A stretch of 64,000 nt of DNA from Chryseobacterium camelliae (lineage in GTDB: Bacteria; Bacteroidota; Bacteroidia; Flavobacteriales; Weeksellaceae): NCBI RefSeq assembly GCF_002770595.1, contig NZ_CP022986.1, forward strand, positions 2,976,001 through 3,040,000, read 5' to 3'. Numbering within the stretch: the first letter of the stretch is position 1; every line of letters begins with the position of its first letter. Of the stretch, positions 52,818 to 60,942 are shown in pieces. The translations under genes were made by a program, and so were the position numbers. The notes under the pieces are model-generated. The model was given only the letters and a program-made list of their open reading frames with translations, did not search any database and was not told where the DNA came from.

Positions 52818-54647
52818 TTAATCGAAATTCTGCAGTTCGACCAGCTTATTGTACATGCCTTTTTTGGAAATAAGATCATGATGGGTTCCTTGCTCTATGA
52901 TATTTCCTTTTTCCATCACGATAATCCAGTCGGCTTTCTGAATCGTGGATAGGCGGTGGGCAATTACCAGGGAAGTCCTGTTTTCCATCATTTTTTCCAG
53001 AGCATCCTGAACAAATCGTTCCGATTCCGTATCCAGTGAAGAGGTGGCTTCATCCAGGATCATGATCGGAGGGTTTTTGAGGACTGCTCTTGCGATAGAA
53101 ATCCTTTGTTTCTGGCCCCCGGATAATTTTCCTCCGGCTTCACCGATATTGGTATCATACTGCTTCGGTAAATCCATAATGAAATCATGTGCATTGGCTA
53201 CTTTAGCAGCAGCCTGAATTTCTTCCAGTGATGCATCGGGTTTACCGAGTGAAATATTATTCCGGATAGAATCATTGAACAGGATATTATCCTGGGTGAC
53301 CAATCCGAAAAGTTTCCTGTAGCTGGACAGCTTTATATTCTTGATATTTTCACCGTCTACCAGGATTTCTCCTTTGTTGACATCATAAAAGCGGGTAATC
53401 AGATTGGTGATGGTACTCTTTCCGCTTCCGCTCTGTCCTACCAGGGCAATGGTTTTTCCTTTAGGAATAGAAATAGAGAAATTTTTAAGGATTTCTTTTT
53501 CTTCATACCCGAAAGTAATATTGCTGAATTCGACACTCTGTTTGAAATCCTTTATTTCTTTGGCATCTTTTACTTCTTTGATGTGGAAATCCGCATCCAG
53601 GATTTCAAAAATCCTTTTAGCCGAAACTTCCCCTTTCTGAAGGTTGGAAATAGCGGAAGACAGAGCTTTCAGAGGCTGTAATATGGTATAAAATAAAGCG
53701 ATATACGTAATGAATTCACTTCCGGACAGCCCTTTTCCCTGTATGGCCAGGCGCCCCCCGAAATAAACGATCATACCGATGGTAATCGCCCCCAGAAGCT
53801 CACTTACCGGAGAAGCAAGCGCTTTCTTTTTGAAAAGGCGCAGCGATAAATGCCTGATGGTATTCAGTACCTCATCAAACCGTTTTTTTATCTGTGGCGA
53901 AGCATCAAAGATTTTAATGATTTTAAGCCCTACAAGGGTTTCATCCACAAAAGAATACATTTTTCCCAGCTCATTCTGTGCTTCACCGGTATCTTTTTTC
54001 AGGCTTTTCCCGATAATGGATATCAGGGTACCCATGATAGGAAAAACAATCAGTGTAAAAATGGTCAGCTCAAAATTGGAATACAACAGGTACCCCATGG
54101 TAATAATGATGACGATGGGAGACCGTATGATATCAATCAGGCTGTTTAGGATATTGGATTCCACTTCTCCTACATCGGAAGTAATCCTTGCGAAAACATC
54201 CCCTTTCCTTGAATTGGTGAAGAATGCTACCGGAAGTTCAAGGATCTTATCATGAAGTTTGATCCTGAAGTCCCTGGAAACACCGGTCCTGGAAAAAGTA
54301 AGGTAGAATTCCGACAGGTAACTGAAGATATTTCTCAGGAAAAACATCGTGATAAATAATATGCAGGTGATCAGGAGGATGTATTCCGGTCCTTTTTCTG
54401 CCTGTAACTGCTGGATGTAGTAATTAAAGCTGTTTTTCAGGAATTTTGCGGCGCTGGAAATCCCGGTATAGACCGGCTGAGCAGCAATTTTTTCCGTTTC
54501 TTTATCAAACAGGATATTCAATACAGGCATGAAGAAAAGCATGGCAATGATATTGAATAAGGCGTAAAGAACGTTAAAAAAGATGCCGGCTGCAATAGAT
54601 TTTTTATAAGGAAGTATCTGGTCTATTGCTCGTTTATAATAACTCAT
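52818..54647 (-). CDS. ABC exporter, MsbA/lipid-flippase type (609 aa)
   Basis: A fused half-transporter: six membrane helices (about 15-320), then a nucleotide-binding domain with Walker A GQSGSGKST (near 402), signature LSGGQKQR (near 510), Walker B MILDEATSSLD and the H-loop AHRLST. As a homodimer it probably flips lipid A core or another lipid, or a drug. MsbA is the best guess by length and style but the substrate is not proven. Confidence 0.92.
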   Translation of the reverse strand: MSYYKRAIDQILPYKKSIAAGIFFNVLYALFNIIAMLFFMPVLNILFDKETEKIAAQPVYTGISSAAKFLKNSFNYYIQQLQAEKGPEYILLITCILFITMFFLRNIFSYLSEFYLTFSRTGVSRDFRIKLHDKILELPVAFFTNSRKGDVFARITSDVGEVESNILNSLIDIIRSPIVIIITMGYLLYSNFELTIFTLIVFPIMGTLISIIGKSLKKDTGEAQNELGKMYSFVDETLVGLKIIKIFDASPQIKKRFDEVLNTIRHLSLRLFKKKALASPVSELLGAITIGMIVYFGGRLAIQGKGLSGSEFITYIALFYTILQPLKALSSAISNLQKGEVSAKRIFEILDADFHIKEVKDAKEIKDFKQSVEFSNITFGYEEKEILKNFSISIPKGKTIALVGQSGSGKSTITNLITRFYDVNKGEILVDGENIKNIKLSSYRKLFGLVTQDNILFNDSIRNNISLGKPDASLEEIQAAAKVANAHDFIMDLPKQYDTNIGEAGGKLSGGQKQRISIARAVLKNPPIMILDEATSSLDTESERFVQDALEKMMENRTSLVIAHRLSTIQKADWIIVMEKGNIIEQGTHHDLISKKGMYNKLVELQNFD

Positions 54648-54701
54648 TAAATTTTTGGATTAATCAGACAAAAGTAAGGAAAATTAATACATCAGACGTT
54701 T

Positions 54702-55625
54702 CTAATCCAGTTTTACTTTATTGTTGTATTGAGGACTGAAGTTTGCAGGAGCCAGTTTTTCCAGTGTTTTCGCAAGGTTATTGATGATTTTGGTCAGGTT
54801 GCCGAAATCGACTACAGAGACATCATCATTCTCATGATGATAATGGGTAGCTTTGGTCATATCGACTGTTGAAAAAGAATGGGCAATGATCTTCTTTTTT
54901 ACAAAGCTAACATTGTCTGAACGGTAAAACAATTGCTGTGCTGCATAAGGATCCGGATAGATTTTCAGGCCGTTTTCAGCGTTCTTGTTGAACAGTTCAT
55001 CAAGATCTGAAAATTCATCGCCGGTCATAAACAGGGCATTTTTGCCGAAAGCTGATTCTGTTGCCACCATTTCGAAATTGAAAAGTGCGGTCATGTGATC
55101 ATAAATATAGTCCAGATTCTTATCAGCTGCGATAGCCCTTGAGCCGAGCATTCCCTTTTCTTCCCCGTTGAAAGCCATAAAAACCATGGAGAATTCAGGC
55201 TTTTTATCTTTAAAATAATCGGCGATACCTACCAGGGTTGTGATTCCGCTGGCATCGTCATCAGCACCGTTATAGATCTTGTCTTTAGGGTTTTTGCTGG
55301 TTCCGATATGGTCAAAATGCCCTGAAAATCCCAGGTATTGCGGGTGTGTTCCTTTTTTGATCCCGCAGACATTATATGCTGTTTTGCCTTTATACTCAAA
55401 CGGTACCAGGTAAGAATTTCCCGTACAGTATTCCAGGTTGTTCTCTTTAAAAAGCTTGGCAATATAATTTGCAGCAGATTCATTTTCCGGTGTCCCGATT
55501 TCACGACCTTTCATTTCATCCGATGCCAGTGTTGAAAGCACGGTCTGCACTGTTTCCTGGCTCACTTCCTGGGCGGACATCAGTACGGAGAAAAATGAAA
55601 AGGCAAGATAGGTTAGTTTTTTCAT
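54702..55625 (-). CDS. Secreted M28-family metallopeptidase (307 aa)
   Basis: Signal peptide ending LMSAQ. Zinc-ligand motifs of M28 aminopeptidases are present: FSGHFDHIG (near 105), NGADDDASGITTLVG (near 122), FNGEEKGMLGS with the catalytic Glu, and a late His in THYHHENDDVSVVDF. It releases N-terminal residues from peptides in the periplasm or outside. Monocistronic. Confidence 0.92.
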   Translation of the reverse strand: MKKLTYLAFSFFSVLMSAQEVSQETVQTVLSTLASDEMKGREIGTPENESAANYIAKLFKENNLEYCTGNSYLVPFEYKGKTAYNVCGIKKGTHPQYLGFSGHFDHIGTSKNPKDKIYNGADDDASGITTLVGIADYFKDKKPEFSMVFMAFNGEEKGMLGSRAIAADKNLDYIYDHMTALFNFEMVATESAFGKNALFMTGDEFSDLDELFNKNAENGLKIYPDPYAAQQLFYRSDNVSFVKKKIIAHSFSTVDMTKATHYHHENDDVSVVDFGNLTKIINNLAKTLEKLAPANFSPQYNNKVKLD

Positions 55626-55776
55626 GAAGTCAAATTTTCACTAATCTGTCGCATTCCGAGCGGAAATGTTGCACAGAAGTAAAAATAGTTTTGAAATAGC
55701 GTTAACAGAGGGCGTTTGCAGAGCATACATACCCTGTAATCAAATGTATTGTAATGATCATAACGAGACAAAAAAA

Positions 55777-55799
55777 ACAGCTTCCTTTCAGAAGCTGTT
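55777..55799 (-). terminator. DUF4293 gene terminator
   Basis: AACAGCTTC (55777-55785) pairs perfectly with GAAGCTGTT (55791-55799). On the minus strand it is followed by a T-run. Confidence 0.8.
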
Positions 55800-55823
55800 C
55801 TCACTCAAAAAATCGTTGTAATG

Positions 55824-56213
55824 CTATCGGAGCCTGTCTACAGATTTTACGAGCCTATCATCTTTTTTGATGTATACATTTGCAATAAGCAGACATATAA
55901 TCGCCATCAATGGAAAAAACGGCTCAATACCCTTCTCAGGAAACTGAATTCCTCCGGATAAGTTAAGTAACCAGTACACCAATATGCCAATCAACAAAAC
56001 GTTTATAATAATGCTGACTGTATTCAGCATGATTTGTCTTTTCCTGTTGTTGAAACTGAAAATACTCAGTACCCCTACAATTACGAGTACGATACAGGCT
56101 GCATCAATAATAGGTGTATTGCCGGCAACGGCAACATCCTGTCCTGTGATGAAAAGAAAGACGGCAGCCAGAACTGCCAGGAAAATCCATATGGTCTGTA
56201 TTCTTTGTAGCAT
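55824..56213 (-). CDS. DUF4293 membrane protein (129 aa)
   Basis: Starts MLQRIQTIWIFLAVLAAVFLF, with four hydrophobic segments and a charged tail (KKDDRLVKSVDRLR), the pattern of DUF4293. Function unknown. It is frequently beside rho in flavobacteria, as here (divergent). The ATG at 56213 is used because the in-frame start at 56255 lies upstream of the -7 box at 56231-56238. Confidence 0.82.
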   Translation of the reverse strand: MLQRIQTIWIFLAVLAAVFLFITGQDVAVAGNTPIIDAACIVLVIVGVLSIFSFNNRKRQIMLNTVSIIINVLLIGILVYWLLNLSGGIQFPEKGIEPFFPLMAIICLLIANVYIKKDDRLVKSVDRLR

Positions 56214-56230
56214 TGAAAGTAAATTCCAGG

Positions 56231-56238
56231 CAAAAGTA
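56231..56238 (-). promoter_or_regulatory. -7 box of the DUF4293 gene
   Basis: TACTTTTG on the minus strand, 17 bases upstream of the ATG at 56213. Confidence 0.6.
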
Positions 56239-56269
56239 ACATAAATTTTGCACAATTCAAAAATTAGTG

Positions 56270-56277
56270 TAGATTTG
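56270..56277 (+). promoter_or_regulatory. -7 box of rho
   Basis: TAGATTTG, which leaves a leader of about 75 bases before the rho ATG. Confidence 0.5.
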
Positions 56278-56356
56278 CATTATACAATGTACCTGAAAAC
56301 AAAAGTCACCGGACTTACTTTTCTTACTCACAATTAATTACATTTTTACATAAAAT

Positions 56357-58216
56357 ATGTTTAACATCGAAACGTTAAGGTCAAAATCCGTAACGGAGTT
56401 GACTAAAATCTTAAAGGATTTGGGCGTTAAAGTAGCAAGAAACAGCAATGAAAACGATAAGATATTTGCGATTCTTGACTATCAGGCTTCCAATCCAAAG
56501 GTAGCCAAAGACTATTTCAACGCTACGGAAACCCCTTCAGTCACGGAAGAAAAACCGGCAGCGGAGAAAACCGAAAAGGCTCCCACCAGAAAGACCACTG
56601 CAAAAAAAACGGCCACCAAAACCAAACCGGAAGCTAAGCCAGCAGCGGCAGCCAAACAGGATAAAGAAAAAGCAGAAGAGAACATTCCTGTTTCCGAAGA
56701 ACCTAAACAGGAAGAACCTAAAGCAGAACCTGCTGAACCCGTTGCAGAAGATGCTGCAGCAACAGCAGCCAGAAAAAAAAGAAAAAGAGTTTCCACAGCC
56801 GCTACAAGCGGTACAGAACCCGCACAGGAAAAACCGGAAGCTCCAAAAAATACAGAATCCCAGGAACCTGCCCCTGCAGAAGAAAAGCCTCAGAATCCTC
56901 AGAATCAGGCCCGTCCTCAGAAAGGACAACACAATAATCCGCACAACAACGGAAATCAGAACCGGAATCAAAATTCAAATCAGAACCAACATCAACACCA
57001 AAATCAGAACAGGCAGCAACAACAGCAGCATTCTGAGAGAGGGGATGAACAACACCACCAGCAAAATCAGCACCACCAGGAACAGAAGAAAGAATTCAGT
57101 TTCGACGGGATGGTAAGCATAGAAGGGGTGCTGGAAATCCTTCCTGACAATTACGGATTCCTGCGCTCATCAGATTTCAGTTATATTTCTTCACCGGATG
57201 ATGTCTACGTTTCTACTGCTCAGATCAGAAATTACGGACTGAAGACAGGAGATACCGTAAGAGGGATCGTAAGGCTGCCGAAAGAAGGTGAGAAATATTT
57301 TTCTTTGCTAAAGCCTACAGAAGTTAACGGACGTGACCTGGCTTTTATTAAAGACCGCGTTGCCTTTGAATACCTGACACCGCTTTTCCCGGAAGAAAAA
57401 TTTAACCTTACAGGAAATAATTCCACGATGTCAACAAGAATTGTGGATTTAATTGCACCTATCGGGAAAGGGCAGAGAGCAATGATCGTTGCCCAGCCGA
57501 AAACGGGTAAAACGATGTTGTTAAAAGATATTGCCAACTCTATAGCTGCCAATCACCCGGAAGTCTATATGATGGTCCTTCTGATCGATGAACGTCCGGA
57601 AGAGGTAACCGATATGGAAAGAAGCGTTAATGCAGAAGTTATCGCATCTACTTTTGACGAAGCAGCTGAAAAACATGTGAAAGTAGCCAACCTGGTTCTG
57701 GCAAAAGCCCAGAGAATGGTGGAATGCGGACATGATGTGGTTATTTTGCTGGATTCCATTACAAGGCTGGCAAGAGCTTATAACACCGTTACACCTGCAT
57801 CCGGAAAAGTACTTTCAGGAGGGGTGGATGCCAATGCGCTCCACAAGCCGAAGAGGTTCTTCGGAGCCGCTCGTAAGATTGAAGGAGGAGGTTCCCTGAC
57901 TATTATTGCTACCGCACTTATTGATACCGGTTCCAAGATGGATGAAGTAATCTTCGAAGAATTCAAAGGAACAGGGAATATGGAACTTCAGCTGGACAGA
58001 AAAATTGCCAACAGAAGGATTTATCCTGCTATTGACCTGGTTGCTTCCAGTACGCGTAGAGATGATCTGCTTCTGGATGAGACCACTTCCCAGAGAATGT
58101 GGATTCTCAGAAAATACCTTTCTGAAATGAATCCTGTAGAAGCTATGGAGTTTGTCAGTAAAAACATACGAGGAACACTCAATAATGAAGAGTTCCTAAT
58201 GTCTATGAACAAATAA
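56357..58216 (+). CDS. rho: Transcription termination factor Rho with long disordered insertion (619 aa)
   Basis: An N-terminal Rho_N-like helical domain (about 1-45), then some 195 residues of Lys/Glu/Ala/Pro-rich and finally Gln/Asn/His-rich low complexity (about 50-245). Next come the RNA-binding fold ([20 protein letters not shown]) and a RecA-type motor with P-loop QPKTGKT (near 382), [15 protein letters not shown] and [16 protein letters not shown]. It is a hexameric RNA helicase ending transcripts. The insertion makes it about 200 residues longer than E. coli Rho; such insertions are known in Bacteroidetes. Confidence 0.97.
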   Translation: MFNIETLRSKSVTELTKILKDLGVKVARNSNENDKIFAILDYQASNPKVAKDYFNATETPSVTEEKPAAEKTEKAPTRKTTAKKTATKTKPEAKPAAAAKQDKEKAEENIPVSEEPKQEEPKAEPAEPVAEDAAATAARKKRKRVSTAATSGTEPAQEKPEAPKNTESQEPAPAEEKPQNPQNQARPQKGQHNNPHNNGNQNRNQNSNQNQHQHQNQNRQQQQQHSERGDEQHHQQNQHHQEQKKEFSFDGMVSIEGVLEILPDNYGFLRSSDFSYISSPDDVYVSTAQIRNYGLKTGDTVRGIVRLPKEGEKYFSLLKPTEVNGRDLAFIKDRVAFEYLTPLFPEEKFNLTGNNSTMSTRIVDLIAPIGKGQRAMIVAQPKTGKTMLLKDIANSIAANHPEVYMMVLLIDERPEEVTDMERSVNAEVIASTFDEAAEKHVKVANLVLAKAQRMVECGHDVVILLDSITRLARAYNTVTPASGKVLSGGVDANALHKPKRFFGAARKIEGGGSLTIIATALIDTGSKMDEVIFEEFKGTGNMELQLDRKIANRRIYPAIDLVASSTRRDDLLLDETTSQRMWILRKYLSEMNPVEAMEFVSKNIRGTLNNEEFLMSMNK

Positions 58217-58236
58217 ATCTTCAGTTTATATAATTG

Positions 58237-58268
58237 AAAATCGCAGGCCTGGAGAGGCCTGCGATTTT
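58237..58268 (+). terminator. rho terminator
   Basis: A 14-bp perfect stem (58237-58250 with 58255-58268) around GGAG, followed by T-rich sequence. Confidence 0.85.
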
Positions 58269-58392
58269 TATTTTGAGCAAAGAATTTTTCACTTAAATTT
58301 TCAATGTTAAAGATTTATTAAAGTAATTTCATTTTTTGATATTCGGGCAATAAATGGTTAAATTTGAGTAATAACATTAAAAAATTAAAATT

Positions 58393-58989
58393 ATGTCATT
58401 TCAATTACCAACATTAGGATACTCTTATGATGCATTGGAACCTACCATTGATGCAAAAACAATGGAAATCCACCATACAAAACACCATCAGGCCTATATC
58501 GATAACCTGAATAAGGCTATTGAAGGAACTGATCTTGAGGGAAAAACCATTGAAGATATCTGCAAAACCGGAACGGATAAGCCGGCAGTAAGAAATAACG
58601 GAGGAGGACATTTTAACCATACGCTGTTCTGGGAAATCCTGACTCCCGGAGGAAGCAAAGAACCTGTAGGAAATGTAAAGGCTGCTATTGAAAACTATGG
58701 CGGTTTTGAAAAATTCAAGACTGATTTTTCTGAAGCAGCAAAAACAAGATTTGGTTCCGGATGGGCATGGCTGATCAAAAACGAAGACGGTTCTGTTTCC
58801 GTAACTTCTACACCTAACCAGGATAACCCCCTGATGCCTGTAGCTGACGCTAAAGGAACCCCTGTTCTGGGACTGGATGTCTGGGAGCATGCATACTATC
58901 TGAACTATCAGAACAGAAGACCTGATTACGTTACGGCATTCTTTAATGTGGTCAACTGGGATAAGGTGGAAGAATTATTCAACAAATAA
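58393..58989 (+). CDS. Fe/Mn superoxide dismutase (198 aa)
   Basis: Metal ligands His27, His76 ([11 protein letters not shown]), Asp162 and His166 (LDVWEHAYY) are all present. The outer-sphere Gln is at position 143 (TPNQDNPL) and Gly-rich sequence sits at 70-72, a pattern typical of manganese rather than iron enzymes, though cambialistic use is possible. No signal peptide. Monocistronic with a bidirectional terminator. Confidence 0.96.
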   Translation: MSFQLPTLGYSYDALEPTIDAKTMEIHHTKHHQAYIDNLNKAIEGTDLEGKTIEDICKTGTDKPAVRNNGGGHFNHTLFWEILTPGGSKEPVGNVKAAIENYGGFEKFKTDFSEAAKTRFGSGWAWLIKNEDGSVSVTSTPNQDNPLMPVADAKGTPVLGLDVWEHAYYLNYQNRRPDYVTAFFNVVNWDKVEELFNK

Positions 58990-59010
58990 TTGTTAGTCAA
59001 AATAGATAAG

Positions 59011-59039
59011 AAAAGGTTCAGCTGAAAGCTGAACCTTTT
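59011..59039. terminator. Bidirectional terminator between sod and the DUF6146 gene
   Basis: AAAAGGTTCAGCT (59011-59023) pairs perfectly with AGCTGAACCTTTT (59027-59039). Confidence 0.85.
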
Positions 59040-59042
59040 TAT

Positions 59043-59465
59043 TTACCTCCGGAAAACATCGCTTCCGCTTAAACCGTTCATGCGAAGTCCGTATTTCCAG
59101 TTGACATAAGCAAAAACCTGGTACAGCTTATACTCGAATTGCAGCCCGTATTTTTCTCTGGGGTCGTAATCGATGGAGGATTCAATCACATTCCGGTACC
59201 TTCCGAAATTATAATAGGAATTCCATTCATTCACCAGCAGTGTATTACGACTTTTCAGAGCAGCCTCTGAGTATTGATTCATAGGTTTGGCTATTGCACT
59301 CAGAAAATAATCGAATTGTGTATCTATAACCGTAAGGTCCCATTCGCCGTCTTCATTTTTGGACGGTTTCATTTCCTGTTTCTCTTTCTCGCTTTTACTA
59401 TCGGCCTGTGCAGAACAGCTGAAAGGGATCAATGCTATGATGAGGATGAGTATTATATTCTTCAT
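59043..59465 (-). CDS. DUF6146-type lipoprotein (140 aa)
   Basis: A lipoprotein signal (MKNIILILIIALIPFSCSAQ, Cys at 17), a charged linker, then EWDLTVIDTQFDYFL and RNTLLVNEWNSYY, which I associate with DUF6146. Function unknown. ATG 59465 is preferred to the in-frame start at 59480, which adds five residues before the signal and lies at the edge of the neighbouring terminator. Confidence 0.75.
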   Translation of the reverse strand: MKNIILILIIALIPFSCSAQADSKSEKEKQEMKPSKNEDGEWDLTVIDTQFDYFLSAIAKPMNQYSEAALKSRNTLLVNEWNSYYNFGRYRNVIESSIDYDPREKYGLQFEYKLYQVFAYVNWKYGLRMNGLSGSDVFRR

Positions 59466-59481
59466 AGGATAAAGGTACAAA

Positions 59482-59504
59482 AAAGCACTCTGGCGGAGTG
59501 CTTT
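59482..59504 (-). terminator. Terminator of the nuclease-family gene
   Basis: AAAGCACTC (59482-59490) pairs with GAGTGCTTT (59496-59504). On the minus strand it is followed by a T-run. Confidence 0.75.
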
Positions 59505-59508
59505 GTAT

Positions 59509-60696
59509 CTATGGTTCTTTCTGCAGGATAACGAATGCCGGAAAGTGGTCGCTGAATCCTCCGGTAAACTGATCCCCGTTCCACGACCTGAAAGGATAAC
59601 CTTTGTAATTGCCTTCTTTATTCACCAGGTAAGCCGGTGCAAATATTTCAGCTTTATAAACAGAATATTCTTTGGTTACCTGATCTGAGATCAGGTTTTT
59701 GGAAACGATAATCTGGTCAAAAAGGTTAGGGGCATCCTGATAAGCCAGAGAAGCCACACCTTTTTTATAGAGTGGGTACATCAGGTTAAGGTAGGGGTTA
59801 TTGTCATTAAGGTCTTTAGGATTTGCCTGGGCCTTCAGGTAATTTTTTAAACTTGAACTTACAGGGTCGTCATTAAAATCTCCCATAGCAAAAAGCTTCG
59901 TAGAAGGATCTGCTGTTCGGACACTGTCCATCTGTTGCTTTAACAAAGCTGCTGCGGCATTTCTTTTCGGAAGTGATGCGGCTTCACCGCCTCTCCTTGA
60001 TGGCCAGTGATTCATGAAGAAGGCCACTTTTTCATTATCCAGGAAGCCGGTAACCACCAGGATATCCCGGGTATATTCTCTTTTTCCTTCTTCATTAAAT
60101 ACCTTCAGCTCTTTCTTCAGAGAATGGATAGGTGTAAACCTTCTTTTCTGATAGATCAGCGCTACATCAATTCCTCTGTAATCATACGAATTATAATGAA
60201 TGATGCCATAGTCATATTTAGCCAGGGCCGGCTGTTTGATGAGGTCTTCAATAACCTGTCTGTTTTCTACCTCAATCAACCCGACCACTGCCGGAGCTGT
60301 TCTGGTGTATTGCGCACCGAGTTCTGAAATCACTTTAGCTTCATTGGCCAGTTTGGTTTTATAAACCCTGGAATTGTAATTTTTGGCACTTCTTGGGGTG
60401 AACTCTTCTGCTCCTCCCTGGTATCGAACGACTTTCTTTCCTTTTAACAGATCATCATTCCATTCACCGTCATATTTTTCAGCTTCAAGAAATTTTACTG
60501 AATCCAAAGGGATGCTTCTGTGGAAAGCAGGATTTCTTTTGTCCTTGGTTCCGTCTATATAATCGGCTGATCTGATCGTGTCAAAAAGATTTTCTACATT
60601 CAGAAAACCTACAGCAGCAACTTTTCTCAGTTTGCCCTGTTGTGCAAAAACTATTATGGAAAACATAACAGTCCATAAACTTAAAAATCTTCTCAT
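59509..60696 (-). CDS. Secreted endonuclease/exonuclease/phosphatase-family protein (395 aa)
   Basis: Signal peptide (MRRFLSLWTVMFSIIVFAQ). EEP-fold motifs are present: GFLNVENLFDT, VVGLIEVENRQV (metal Glu), FFMNHWPSRRGGE (catalytic His), FAMGDFNDDPVSS and FSDHFPAFVI. The family includes DNases and phosphodiesterases. Export suggests degradation of extracellular nucleic acid or phosphoesters. ATG 60696 is chosen over 60729 because it starts the signal peptide. Divergent from the TonB receptor gene. Confidence 0.9.
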   Translation of the reverse strand: MRRFLSLWTVMFSIIVFAQQGKLRKVAAVGFLNVENLFDTIRSADYIDGTKDKRNPAFHRSIPLDSVKFLEAEKYDGEWNDDLLKGKKVVRYQGGAEEFTPRSAKNYNSRVYKTKLANEAKVISELGAQYTRTAPAVVGLIEVENRQVIEDLIKQPALAKYDYGIIHYNSYDYRGIDVALIYQKRRFTPIHSLKKELKVFNEEGKREYTRDILVVTGFLDNEKVAFFMNHWPSRRGGEAASLPKRNAAAALLKQQMDSVRTADPSTKLFAMGDFNDDPVSSSLKNYLKAQANPKDLNDNNPYLNLMYPLYKKGVASLAYQDAPNLFDQIIVSKNLISDQVTKEYSVYKAEIFAPAYLVNKEGNYKGYPFRSWNGDQFTGGFSDHFPAFVILQKEP

Positions 60697-60874
60697 TCTT
60701 GCTGGAATATTAAAATTATTAATCGACAAATGTAATGCTTTTAGGAATTAATTCATTTTAATTATTTGTTAACAGAAATTATGGTATGCCTGTTATTTTT
60801 ATATAATGAATCATAAAACATTGCAATGTTAAGAAAAAATAATGTACAAATAGTTTTAAATTGTAAATTTTAAT

Positions 60875-60882
60875 TAAATTTG
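60875..60882 (+). promoter_or_regulatory. -7 box of the TonB receptor gene
   Basis: TAAATTTG, giving a leader of about 55 bases before the ATG at 60943. Confidence 0.5.
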
Positions 60883-60942
60883 TGCCCCACTTTTAAAGTG
60901 TTGACTCTTAGGAATTAAAGTATTTATAAAAGAAATATACTC

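Noticed and set aside
56742..57116. Frame of 124 residues inside rho, and long minus-strand Phe/Cys-rich frames opposite it
   Set aside because: These are other-frame readings of the biased low-complexity insertion in rho.
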